Shown piece by piece: positions 49,746-58,834 of a DNA stretch of 64,000 nucleotides. Every line of letters starts with the position of its first letter. Position 1 is the first letter of the stretch. Both the position numbers and the translations under genes were made by a program. The notes beneath the pieces were generated by a model. It saw only the letters and a program-made list of their open reading frames with translations, was not told the DNA's origin and ran no database searches. Origin of the DNA: Rhodospirillales bacterium BBD 1991-14 (GTDB taxonomy: Bacteria; Pseudomonadota; Alphaproteobacteria; Kiloniellales; Kiloniellaceae); contig LYSY01000001.1 in assembly GCA_001657395.1 (NCBI GenBank), forward strand, positions 558,001 through 622,000. The letters run 5' to 3'.

Positions 49746-51542
49746 ATGACTGAGAGCGGTTCAATGCGGCGTTTCATCGTGGAGCTCATAAAGCCTTCGC
49801 ACTACGACGACGACGGCTATGTGATCCAGTGGGCCAAGGCCTGGGTGCCGTCCAACACCCTCTCCAGTCTCTACGGGCTGTCGCTTGACATCATGGACCG
49901 CAGGCTTCTCGGTCATGACGTCGAGGTCGAGTTGAACGCCTACGACGAGACCAACACCATCATACCGATCGAGCAGATCGTCGAACGCATGACGGCGCCC
50001 GGCGTCCGCGGGGTGGTCTGCCTCGTCGGCGTACAGTCGAATCAATTCCCCCGCGCCATGGACATCGCACGCCGGTTTCGCGCCGAGGGCCTTCAGGTGG
50101 CGATCGGCGGCTTCCATCCGAGCGGCTGCCTTTCCATGCTGCCCGAGCTTCCGCCGGACCTGCAGGAAGCCCTGGACCTGGGTATCACGCTCTATGCCGG
50201 GGAGGGCGAGGGACGGCTTCATCACTTCTACCGCGATGCGCTGAACGAAGAGCTGAAGCCGATCTACAACTACATGAACGACCTGCCGGGGATCGACAAC
50301 GAGCCCACGCCCTACCTGCCGGAGTCCCTGGTGCGCCGCTACGGCGGTTCAGTGGCCTGTTTCGATGCCGGGCGCGGCTGCCCCTTCCAATGCAGTTTCT
50401 GCACCATCATCAACGTCCAGGGCCGCAAGTCGCGCTTCCGCGAGGCGGACGATGTCGAACGCCTGGTGCGGGCGAACATCGAGCAGGGCATCACCCGTTT
50501 CTTCATCACCGACGACAACTTCGCCCGCAACAAGAACTGGGAGGCGATCTTCGACCGGCTGGGCGACCTGAAGGAGGAGACCGGCCTGCCGTTCTCCATC
50601 ATCATTCAGGTCGATACGCTCTGCCACAAGATCGAGAACTTCGTGGCGAAGGCCAAGCGGGCCGGCGTTGCGCGGGTTTTCATCGGCCTGGAGAACATCA
50701 ATCCGGACAACCTGATGGCAGCCAAGAAGCGCCAGAACCGGATCACCGAGTACCGGCTGATGCTGCAGGAGTGGCGCAATCACCAGATCCTGACCTATGC
50801 GGGCTACATTCTGGGCTTCCCCGCCGATACGCCGGAGAAGATCGCCCACGATATCGAGGTCATCAAACGCGAACTGCCCATCGACATCCTGGAGTTCTTC
50901 TGCCTGACGCCGCTGCCGGGCTCCGAGGATCACAAGAACCTCTACCTGAACGGGGTCCCCATGGACCCCGACATGAACATCTACGACCTGGAGCATGTCT
51001 GCACCGGGCATTCCCTGATGACCAAGGAGGAGTGGCAGGGCATCTACCACAAGGCCTGGGAACTCTACTATTCCGATGAGCACCTGGAGACGCTGATGCG
51101 GCGGATCATCGTCAGCGGCAACAAGCCGGAGCGTATCTGGGCCCACGCCCTGCAGTTCGCCGGCTGCATCCGCTACGAGAAGGTGCACCCGCTTCAGGGC
51201 GGATACTTCCGGCGCAAGGTGCGCACCCAGCGCCGTTCGGGACTGCCCCTGGAATCGCCCCTGGTGTTCTACCCGCGCCGGGTCTGGGAGGTTCTGCGCA
51301 CCTATGTTCCCTTCGCCGGCTTCGCGCTCAGGCTCTGGCTCAAGTGCCAGCAGATCAAGCGGGACCCGGCCAGCAAGGACTACACGGACCTGGCGTTAAC
51401 GCCGGTAACCGACCACGGCGAAGACGAGAGCCTGGAGATGTTCGCCCACACGGAAGCGGCCCAGGCGGCCGTTGCCAAGGCGCAGCGGGAATCCGCAGCC
51501 CGCGAGAAGCGCGCCAAGGAACCGATCGCGGCAGCGGAGTAG
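49746..51542 (+). CDS. B12-binding-type radical SAM protein
   Basis: Radical SAM CPFQCSFC (CxxxCxxC) after FDAGRG; N-terminal cobalamin-binding-like domain; ITRFFITDDNFARNKNW. Confidence 0.9.
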   Translation: MTESGSMRRFIVELIKPSHYDDDGYVIQWAKAWVPSNTLSSLYGLSLDIMDRRLLGHDVEVELNAYDETNTIIPIEQIVERMTAPGVRGVVCLVGVQSNQFPRAMDIARRFRAEGLQVAIGGFHPSGCLSMLPELPPDLQEALDLGITLYAGEGEGRLHHFYRDALNEELKPIYNYMNDLPGIDNEPTPYLPESLVRRYGGSVACFDAGRGCPFQCSFCTIINVQGRKSRFREADDVERLVRANIEQGITRFFITDDNFARNKNWEAIFDRLGDLKEETGLPFSIIIQVDTLCHKIENFVAKAKRAGVARVFIGLENINPDNLMAAKKRQNRITEYRLMLQEWRNHQILTYAGYILGFPADTPEKIAHDIEVIKRELPIDILEFFCLTPLPGSEDHKNLYLNGVPMDPDMNIYDLEHVCTGHSLMTKEEWQGIYHKAWELYYSDEHLETLMRRIIVSGNKPERIWAHALQFAGCIRYEKVHPLQGGYFRRKVRTQRRSGLPLESPLVFYPRRVWEVLRTYVPFAGFALRLWLKCQQIKRDPASKDYTDLALTPVTDHGEDESLEMFAHTEAAQAAVAKAQRESAAREKRAKEPIAAAE

Positions 51543-51545
51543 GCC

Positions 51546-52016
51546 CTAAAACAGCGGTCGGTCGGGCAGGTCGAACATCGAAGCACCGCCAAGGCTGTCC
51601 ACCGTCACGCCGTCTTCGGCGAACGGAAGCAGCAGGCGGCGATAGTGCAGCAGTCCGTCGGGCAGCCACTGCGCCGAGCGCTTTGCGTAGTGGGGCTGAC
51701 CGCTGTGGACCACAGTATCGAACTCCTGCCGGATCTCGGCGGCCCGATCCGGTGGATGGATCTCATCGAAGGTCTTGCCGCGCATCTCGAACCCGACCGT
51801 CGCGCAGAGCATCGATCCGGCCAGACGCATGCGGTAGTCGAGCGGGTCACGCTCAACGTCATACATGAATAGGTGCGGCACGATTTCAGCCGGGAGGGCC
51901 GCCGGGTCGAGCGCCCTGCGCGCCGGGAGCCGGCCGTCGACTTTCAGGCTCTGCCAGTAGCCCAGGAGTTCGATCAACTCCGGATCGTCGATTCCCGTCG
52001 CTTGTCCACCGCACAT
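51546..52016 (-). CDS. PAS domain-containing protein (PAS_5-like)
   Basis: DPELIELLGYWQSLKVDGRLPARRALDPAALPAEIVPHLFMYDVERDPLDYRMRLAGSMLCATVGFEMRGKTFDEI; ORF opens at 52094. Confidence 0.8.
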   Translation of the reverse strand: MCGGQATGIDDPELIELLGYWQSLKVDGRLPARRALDPAALPAEIVPHLFMYDVERDPLDYRMRLAGSMLCATVGFEMRGKTFDEIHPPDRAAEIRQEFDTVVHSGQPHYAKRSAQWLPDGLLHYRRLLLPFAEDGVTVDSLGGASMFDLPDRPLF

Positions 52017-52135
52017 CGCTCCCCCCAAGCAGAGTTGCCCGCCTCCCAGCGTGCCGTCACCGCCGGATGGAACGATGACGTCAACGGCGAACATTATAGG
52101 AAATAAAGCAACCTGACGGCAACGGGCGGAACACT

Positions 52136-52165
52136 GCCTATTGGTATAAGGCCTATTGGTACAAG
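52136..52165. repeat. 15-bp tandem duplication
   Basis: GCCTATTGGTATAAG GCCTATTGGTACAAG, with a related CTATTGGT nearby at about 52188. Confidence 0.8.
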
Positions 52166-52332
52166 GATGACTGGTGAGAGCGCGCAGCTATTGGTTTGCG
52201 AATCACTGAGGAGGTTCGCGCGCCCGTTTCCCGCGCTCCGAATTCACGCCCCTGTCATCCGAGCGTCATCGGCAATTCACGCTTCCCTGCGCCACTGGCG
52301 CCCTGTTGAATACGGGAAGATGGAGGCTGCAT

Positions 52333-53547
52333 ATGAAAGCGTTGAAAGTGACATGCCTGGTGCTGGGCACCGCCGCGGCGGTGAGCGCCGCGCAGGCTGA
52401 GACGGTCCAGTTGGGTCCGCGCCCCTTTTTCCTGATCGACCAGATGGACGACAGTGTTCTGAAGTCGAAGCTGCTGTCCTGCGCCGAGCGGGACTTTGAG
52501 CGCAAGCTCTTCTCGATCGGCCACCGCGGCGCACCGCTGATGTTCCCGGAGCATACGGTCGAATCCAACGTGGCGGCGGCACGCATGGGGGCGGGGATCC
52601 TGGAGTGCGATGTCACCTTTACCAAGGACAAGGAACTGGTTTGCCGCCATGCCCAGGACGATCTCCATACGACCACCAACATTCTGACTTCGCCACTGGC
52701 GCCCAAGTGCACGGCGGGCTTTACGCCGGCGGGGAACGGTGCTGATGCCAGTGCCGAGTGCCGGGCCAGCGACATTACCCTGGCAGAATTCAGGACGCTC
52801 GTCGGGAAGATGGATGCGGCGGACAAGAAGGCACAGACCGTCGAAGCCTACATGGGCGGCACCGCCGACTGGCGCACCGATCTCTACGCCGCGAGCACCG
52901 GGACCCTGATGACCCACGCGGAATCCATCGACCTGTTCCGCACGCTGGGCGCCAAGTTCACGCCGGAGCTGAAAGCGCCCGCCGTCGAGATGCCGTTCGA
53001 GGGTTTCTCCCAGGAAGACTATGCCCAGAAGCTGATCGACGAGTACAAAGCCGCCGGCGTTCCGCCCGAGGACGTCTGGGCCCAGTCGTTCAACCTGAAC
53101 GACGTGCTGTACTGGATCGAGAACGAGCCGGAGTTCGGCAGGCAGGCGGTCTACCTGGACGGCCGCTACAACGTCGAGGGCTTCGATCCCATGAAGCCGG
53201 AGACCTTCGAGCCAAGCATGCAGGCGCTCAAGGATATGGGGGTGAACTACCTTGCCCCGCCGACGTGGATGCTGGTGACGCTTGCGGAGGGTGAAATCGT
53301 TCCTTCCGCCTACGCAAAGGAAGCCCGCGCGGCCGGCCTGACCCTGATCACCTGGACGCTTGAACGCTCCGGGCCGCTTGGCGGCGGCGGGGGCTGGTAC
53401 TACCAGTCGATCAAAGAGGCGACCACCTCCGACGGTGTCATGTTCGAACTGCTGCACGTGCTGGCGCAGGACGTCGGCATCGTGGGGGTCTTCTCGGACT
53501 GGCCGGCGACCGTCACCTACTACGCGAACTGCATGGATCTCAACTGA
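52333..53547 (+). CDS. Glycerophosphodiester phosphodiesterase family protein (secreted)
   Basis: Signal peptide; [51 protein letters not shown]. Confidence 0.92.
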   Translation: MKALKVTCLVLGTAAAVSAAQAETVQLGPRPFFLIDQMDDSVLKSKLLSCAERDFERKLFSIGHRGAPLMFPEHTVESNVAAARMGAGILECDVTFTKDKELVCRHAQDDLHTTTNILTSPLAPKCTAGFTPAGNGADASAECRASDITLAEFRTLVGKMDAADKKAQTVEAYMGGTADWRTDLYAASTGTLMTHAESIDLFRTLGAKFTPELKAPAVEMPFEGFSQEDYAQKLIDEYKAAGVPPEDVWAQSFNLNDVLYWIENEPEFGRQAVYLDGRYNVEGFDPMKPETFEPSMQALKDMGVNYLAPPTWMLVTLAEGEIVPSAYAKEARAAGLTLITWTLERSGPLGGGGGWYYQSIKEATTSDGVMFELLHVLAQDVGIVGVFSDWPATVTYYANCMDLN

Positions 53548-54850
53548 GGCCGGAGGCGGCCTGCTTCGCACCGAATCCCAGCCGGGCGAGGCGCGCGGTC
53601 CCATAAGCAGCCTCGGTCTCGGTGGCGGTATCGACCGGCACGCCCATCACACGCCCGCGGATCCGAGTCCAGGCATCGTTGGCGGCACCGCCGCCGACGG
53701 TCAGGACACGGGTGACCGGCGTTGCGCCGAGGCCCGCCAGGCGCGCATAGGCTTCCTGCTCGATCCGTGCCACCCCCTCCAGAAGACCCTGCAGGAAGAC
53801 CGCGTCGTCTTCGGGGCGGGGGGAGACCAGCGGCTGCATCTCCGGGTCTGCGAGAGGGAAGCGCTCCCCCGGGGCCGGAAGCGGATAGTAGGTAAGACCC
53901 GTCGGCACGTCCGGGCGCAGCCGCGGCGTGAGGCGCTGAAGGTCCTGCACGGAGAAGTGCTGGGCTATTGCGGCCCCGCCGGTGTTGCTGGCGCCGCCGG
54001 CCAGCCAATGACCGAGCAGACGATGGCTGTAGACGCCGTACTCCGGTGCGAAAACGGGATCGGCGGACACCAGCTTTACGGTCAGGGTGCTGCCCAGCGA
54101 GGTGACGGCCATTCCCGGCTCGAAGCTTCCGGCGGCCAGGAAGGCGGCATTGCCATCGGTGGTCCCGCGGACGACCAGGCAGCCGGCAGGAAGGCCGAAA
54201 CGCTCCGCCAGGTCCAGCCGCAAGGGCCCCAGCGGTTGCCCGGCGGCCTCCACCGCTGGCAGAAGCGAGAGATCGAAGCCGAGTTTGGCCATCCAGGTGG
54301 GCCAGCGCTGCGCAACGGCATCGAAGCCGAGCTTCAGGCAGTTGTTGAAGTCGCTCTGGCCGTAACGTCCTGTCAGCCTGCCCGCAATCCAATCTGCCTG
54401 GTGGAGGGCAAAGCGGGGCCGCTCCGTCCCTGTCTCCTCCAGGAGCCCCAGCAGCCGCGCCAGGGCGCCGCCGGTGCCCCGCGCCATGCTGTCGTCCGGC
54501 GCCACCGCATCGATGCGCCGGCCCGCTGCAACGGCACTGCGGTCGTTGTACATCCGGGCCGGCGCCAGCGGCTCGCCGGCCGCATCGCAGAGCAGGATGG
54601 TGCCGGAGGTACCGTCGACGGCGAGGGCCACAACCTGCGCCAGGTCCGCTTCAGCGGCGAGGCGCGTCATCAGTCCGTCGACCGCCTGCCACCAGAGGTC
54701 AGGGTCCTGCCGCACGCTCCCGCCGTTCTGGTCCGGCTGGGGCAGCGGGGCCTGAAGCTGGGTGAGGATCCGGTCGCGATCGTCGGTCAGGACCACGCGG
54801 ACGCCGCTGGTGCCCAGATCGATGCCGAGGTAGCGCGCGCCGTCTGACAC
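53540..54850 (-). CDS. FGGY-family carbohydrate kinase, D-ribulokinase-like (SePSK/AtXK-1 type)
   Basis: [94 protein letters not shown]. Confidence 0.88.
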   Translation of the reverse strand: MSDGARYLGIDLGTSGVRVVLTDDRDRILTQLQAPLPQPDQNGGSVRQDPDLWWQAVDGLMTRLAAEADLAQVVALAVDGTSGTILLCDAAGEPLAPARMYNDRSAVAAGRRIDAVAPDDSMARGTGGALARLLGLLEETGTERPRFALHQADWIAGRLTGRYGQSDFNNCLKLGFDAVAQRWPTWMAKLGFDLSLLPAVEAAGQPLGPLRLDLAERFGLPAGCLVVRGTTDGNAAFLAAGSFEPGMAVTSLGSTLTVKLVSADPVFAPEYGVYSHRLLGHWLAGGASNTGGAAIAQHFSVQDLQRLTPRLRPDVPTGLTYYPLPAPGERFPLADPEMQPLVSPRPEDDAVFLQGLLEGVARIEQEAYARLAGLGATPVTRVLTVGGGAANDAWTRIRGRVMGVPVDTATETEAAYGTARLARLGFGAKQAASGLS

Positions 54851-54860
54851 CGGTGAATGC

Positions 54861-55322
54861 CTAGCGATCGAGGGCTTCGAGCTTTGCCACCTTGGGGGCC
54901 GAACGCCCGCCCTGGAACTCGTTGCTGAGATAGATGTCGGTCAGCATCCGAGCGACGGAGGTTCCGATGATCTGAGCCCCGAAGGTGATCACCTGCGCGT
55001 TGTTCGAGGCGATGGCCCGCTCCGCCGTGTAGGGGTCCATCACGCAGACCGCGCGGACACCAGGTACCTTGTTGGCCGCAATGGCCATGCCAGCGCCGGT
55101 GCCGCAGACCAGAATGCCCCGCTCGAACTCACCGTCGGCGAGGCGGCGTGCCAGTGCGGCGCCGATGTCCGGGTAGTCGACGGGGTCCTCACTGTCGACA
55201 CCGACATCCGTGACGCTGAGACCCTGGGATTCCAGATGAGCCTTCAGCGCGTTCTTCAGGTCCAGCCCCAGATGGTCGCAGCCAAGGCCGACGCTTTTTG
55301 CAAGGCTTTTAGCGGTCGTCAT
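54861..55322 (-). CDS. rpiB: RpiB/LacA/LacB family sugar-phosphate isomerase
   Basis: VGLGCDHLGLDLKNALKAHLESQGLSVTDVGVDSEDPVDYPDIGAALARRLADGEFERGILVCGTGAGMAIAANKVPGVRA. Confidence 0.94.
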   Translation of the reverse strand: MTTAKSLAKSVGLGCDHLGLDLKNALKAHLESQGLSVTDVGVDSEDPVDYPDIGAALARRLADGEFERGILVCGTGAGMAIAANKVPGVRAVCVMDPYTAERAIASNNAQVITFGAQIIGTSVARMLTDIYLSNEFQGGRSAPKVAKLEALDR

Positions 55323-55346
55323 CGATCTTCCTTTCCGGGCAGGGCG

Positions 55347-56405
55347 TCATGCGAAGCGGATGGCCGTGAAGTCCAGGGACAGCGGCCCGCCGTCGCGGAT
55401 GGTTGCAATCAGCGTACGGGTCAGCGGATAGTCCGAGGGATCGAGTTGCCCCTCCGCAAAGGCTTTCTCCAGAGGGGCGGCGAGGACCAGCGCCGTATCG
55501 GCGCCTTCGACCGTTTCTCCGGCCAGCGGACCGTCGAGCACCTCCTGCAAGGTCATGTCCTCGCCCAGGTGAAATCCCAGGCGGCTGTTGCGGCCGCCGC
55601 CGACCGTGACGTTCAGGTCGCCGAGCCCGGCCAGCCCGTAGGCAGTCTGGGGCTGTCCGCCGAACCACCGCGTCAGGGCCGCCATTTCCTGCACCGCCTG
55701 CGCAAAGGCAGCGGCGGCCGGGTTCATCGCCTTGGGCTTCGCGGGTTGGGGGTTGACCTCCGGATAGCGGGTCCACATGGCGCTGACCGCTATGGCGAGG
55801 AAGTTCTTCAAGGCGGCGCAGACCTCAACGCCCTCCAGGTCGGCGCTGAGGGCCACCCTGTAGTAGTCGGTCTGCATCATGCCGCGCAGCCCTTCCAGCA
55901 CCTGGCGGTCCAGTCCGGCGTAGACGACGGCGGTCGGTTGCCGGTCGGCCAGCTCCTTGGCGATACAGGGGCCGCCAATGCCGACCACCATGCCCGGCGT
56001 CATACCGATGTTGGCCAGTGCTTCGGCAAGCCCGGCGGCAAAGGATCGTAAGCCGCCGTTCCAGGGCTGCAGACCCTTGGTGACGAGCGCCAAGGGGCGC
56101 GGTGCGGTCATGTGCTGGCGCAGCTTCTCCGTCGCCCAGTCGATGCCGGGGCTTGAGACGCCGAGAATGATCGCGTCGGCTTCGCGCAGATGATCTTCGC
56201 TGAGGGCATCGATTTCCAGCGGTTGAACGGAGGGCGGCAGCGGCGCCTTCAGCTTCGGGTGGCCGTTGTGATCGTTCCTCAAAGCCTCGATGACCCTGCC
56301 GTCCAGATGGGTCCCGACCAAGGTCACCTGGTGGCCGTTGTCCAGCGCGGGCACAGCGATGGCACTTCCCATCACACCCGCGCCGAGGACCAGAACCCGC
56401 GCCAT
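55347..56405 (-). CDS. NAD(P)H-dependent glycerol-3-phosphate dehydrogenase-like (GpsA family)
   Basis: VLGAGVMGSAIAVPALDNGHQVTLVGTHLD ... GGPCIAKELADRQPTAVV ... EVCAALKNFLAIAVSAM ... GLAGLGDLNVT ... GRNSRLG. Confidence 0.87.
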   Translation of the reverse strand: MARVLVLGAGVMGSAIAVPALDNGHQVTLVGTHLDGRVIEALRNDHNGHPKLKAPLPPSVQPLEIDALSEDHLREADAIILGVSSPGIDWATEKLRQHMTAPRPLALVTKGLQPWNGGLRSFAAGLAEALANIGMTPGMVVGIGGPCIAKELADRQPTAVVYAGLDRQVLEGLRGMMQTDYYRVALSADLEGVEVCAALKNFLAIAVSAMWTRYPEVNPQPAKPKAMNPAAAAFAQAVQEMAALTRWFGGQPQTAYGLAGLGDLNVTVGGGRNSRLGFHLGEDMTLQEVLDGPLAGETVEGADTALVLAAPLEKAFAEGQLDPSDYPLTRTLIATIRDGGPLSLDFTAIRFA

Positions 56406-57472
56406 CAGCCGATCCGCTGCTCGTTTGTGGCATCGAAGAGATGGAGGGCCGCAGGGTTGATCTTGAGTGCGCAGACCTCGCCGGGCTTGGCCCGGTAGCG
56501 GCCCTGCACCACGGCGCGCAGTTCCTGCCCATCGACCGAAAGCAGAAGGTGGGATTCCGCGCCGGTGCTCTCCACCAGGATCACTTCCGCCTTTACATCG
56601 CCCTCGGCGGCGACGGAGACGTCCACAGGCCGGATACCGCAGATGACTGCCTGGCCCGGTGCCGCGCCGCTGTCGGCGGGGAGCGGCAGGGCCACGCTGC
56701 CGGACTGGAAGGCAGGAGCCCCGCCATCGCCGCGCACCTCGCCGCTCAGGAAGTTGATCGACGGCGAACCGATGAAATCGGCGACGAAGCAGTTGGCCGG
56801 CCGGTCGTAGATCTCCTCCGGCGTCCCGATCTGCTCGATGTTGCCGTCACGCATGACCACGATGTCGTCGGCCATGGTCATGGCCTCGATCTGGTCGTGG
56901 GTGACGTAGATTGTCGTCGTCTGCAGGCGGTCATGCAGGCGGCGGATCTCGTAGCGCATCTGGCCGCGCAGCTTGGCATCCAGGTTCGACAGCGGTTCGT
57001 CGAAGAGGAAGACCTGCGGATGGCGCACCAGGGCCCGCCCCATGGCGACGCGCTGGCGCTGACCGCCGGAGAGCTCCTTGGGATAGCGGTCGAGGTAGGG
57101 GCTGAGGTTCAGCAGCTCCGCCGCCCATTCGACCTGCTTGCGGATCTCCTCCTTCGAATGCTTGCGCACCTGCAGGCTGAAGGCGATGTTGTCGTAGACC
57201 TTGAGCGTCGGGTAGAGCGCATAGTTCTGGAACACCATGGCGATATCGCGGTCGCGCGGATGCACCTGGTTCATGCGCTTCCCGCCGATGCGGATCTCCC
57301 CTTCGGCGGTGCTTTCCAAGCCGGCAGTCATGCGCAGAAGAGTGGTCTTGCCGCAGCCCGAGGGCCCGAGCAGGACGACGAAGCGCTGGTCGGCGATGGT
57401 GAAGGAGATGTTCTCCATCACCCGGACCGGGCCGAAACTCTTGCCGACGTTCTCGTACTCAACCGATGCCAT
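56405..57472 (-). CDS. ABC transporter ATP-binding protein (MalK/UgpC family)
   Basis: Walker A GPSGCGKTT, LSGGQRQRVAMGRALVRHPQVFLFDEPLSNLDAKLR, TOBE-like C-terminus. Confidence 0.95.
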   Translation of the reverse strand: MASVEYENVGKSFGPVRVMENISFTIADQRFVVLLGPSGCGKTTLLRMTAGLESTAEGEIRIGGKRMNQVHPRDRDIAMVFQNYALYPTLKVYDNIAFSLQVRKHSKEEIRKQVEWAAELLNLSPYLDRYPKELSGGQRQRVAMGRALVRHPQVFLFDEPLSNLDAKLRGQMRYEIRRLHDRLQTTTIYVTHDQIEAMTMADDIVVMRDGNIEQIGTPEEIYDRPANCFVADFIGSPSINFLSGEVRGDGGAPAFQSGSVALPLPADSGAAPGQAVICGIRPVDVSVAAEGDVKAEVILVESTGAESHLLLSVDGQELRAVVQGRYRAKPGEVCALKINPAALHLFDATNEQRIG

Positions 57473-57502
57473 AATCTTCTTTCGCTATCCCCCGGCGCAC
57501 CT

Positions 57503-58834
57503 TCACGGATGCGCCGCCACGAAGGGCTCCAGGAGCCCGCTGTCCCCTGCGAGATCCAGTGCCGTGAAGCGGTCCCGCGTGAACCGTCCGTCCGCCAGGA
57601 TCTGCCGGTAGAAGGCCGGGTCCAGGCCCAGGTCTTCCGGCGTCTGCTGACAACCCGCCGCCGCCATGGCGGTCTGCAGGCGCTGCAGCGGCAGCATCAC
57701 CTGGCGCAGCGGTTCGACGAAGCCGTTCCAGTCCTCCGCAAAGCGCTCGTTGATGCGCTCTGCCATAGCAGCGTCGATCGCCTTCTTGCGGGTCTGTTCG
57801 ACCATGATGCCGGCCATCTCCGGCCCGTAGCGTCCAGTCAGAGTCTCTTCCGGAATGATCGTGGGCGCAATTTCCGGCGGGCTGTCGGCGCCCAGAATCT
57901 GGTTCTGGAGAGCGGAAAGGGTGAGGGTGGTGACGCCGACCTGCTCGCCGTGGGAGGTTCCGGGGTGTGCCTCGCCGGCGAACATGTCGATACAGTGGGA
58001 GATCATGTGCTCCGCCATGCTGCCGGAGTGGGTGGTCCCCGTAAAGGTCGTGCCCAGGCCCATGATCGTGGAAATGCGCGTCAGCATGGCCAGATAGTCG
58101 AGGTTACCGGAAGTCAGCTCGCCGGCGTGATCGAGCATGCCGTCCTCGTCATAGGCCAGGAGGATATAGGGGGAGGGCGAATAGGTGGTCTCGAAAAGCA
58201 GGTTCGACATCAGCCAGTCGACCTGGGCCGTGGTGCGGCAGATGACATCGGCGAAAGCGGCGCGCACCAGGCGCTTGGGGCAGTGGGCCAGCACCTCCAT
58301 GTCGATGAAGATCCCACGGGCCGAATGGCAGGTGATGGACTTCTTCATGCCCGATGAGGTGACCGAGGCTGTCGGCGTCGAATAGGCGTTCATCGGCGAA
58401 GTGGGGAAGACCGAGTAGTCGCGGCCATCCTGGAAGGTGGCATACTTCACGCTGTCGCTGACGGTGCCGGAGCCGACGGCAATCAGGGTTTCATAGCCGC
58501 GGGTTTCGGCCATCAGTTCGGCCACGCCCTCTTCGCTGCAGCGTGGGTTGGCCCAGATGTATTCGTCGACCTGGCCGAGGGGCTGCAGGGCGTCGTAGAC
58601 CCGCTTGCCCAGGACGTCGCGGGTGTTCTCGTCGCAGACGACAAGCAAAGGGCGTTTTGGGTGCAGACCGGCGATCAGGTCGGCCTCGTGGCCGTCGAGG
58701 GTGGACTCGATCACGATGCTGTCGATCGGCAGCTCGACCGGCGCGCCGGTTGTCGGATCGATCCACTCCCCGGCCACAAGCTGGTCGATAACGCCGCCGT
58801 AGGACTTGGCGTGATGGATGCTGGTTGCCGTCAT
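57503..58834 (-). CDS. AraM-like sn-glycerol-1-phosphate dehydrogenase family protein
   Basis: LIAVGSGTVSDSVKYATFQDGRDYSVFPTSPMNAYSTPTASVTSSGMKKSI; FADVICRTTAQVDW; HSGSMAEHMISH; GTSHGEQVGV. Confidence 0.87.
   Translation of the reverse strand: MTATSIHHAKSYGGVIDQLVAGEWIDPTTGAPVELPIDSIVIESTLDGHEADLIAGLHPKRPLLVVCDENTRDVLGKRVYDALQPLGQVDEYIWANPRCSEEGVAELMAETRGYETLIAVGSGTVSDSVKYATFQDGRDYSVFPTSPMNAYSTPTASVTSSGMKKSITCHSARGIFIDMEVLAHCPKRLVRAAFADVICRTTAQVDWLMSNLLFETTYSPSPYILLAYDEDGMLDHAGELTSGNLDYLAMLTRISTIMGLGTTFTGTTHSGSMAEHMISHCIDMFAGEAHPGTSHGEQVGVTTLTLSALQNQILGADSPPEIAPTIIPEETLTGRYGPEMAGIMVEQTRKKAIDAAMAERINERFAEDWNGFVEPLRQVMLPLQRLQTAMAAAGCQQTPEDLGLDPAFYRQILADGRFTRDRFTALDLAGDSGLLEPFVAAHP

Noticed and set aside
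56441-58357. 638-aa plus-strand ORF opposite MalK and AraM-like genes
   Set aside because: No recognisable motif; the minus strand has a textbook ABC ATPase and a dehydrogenase.
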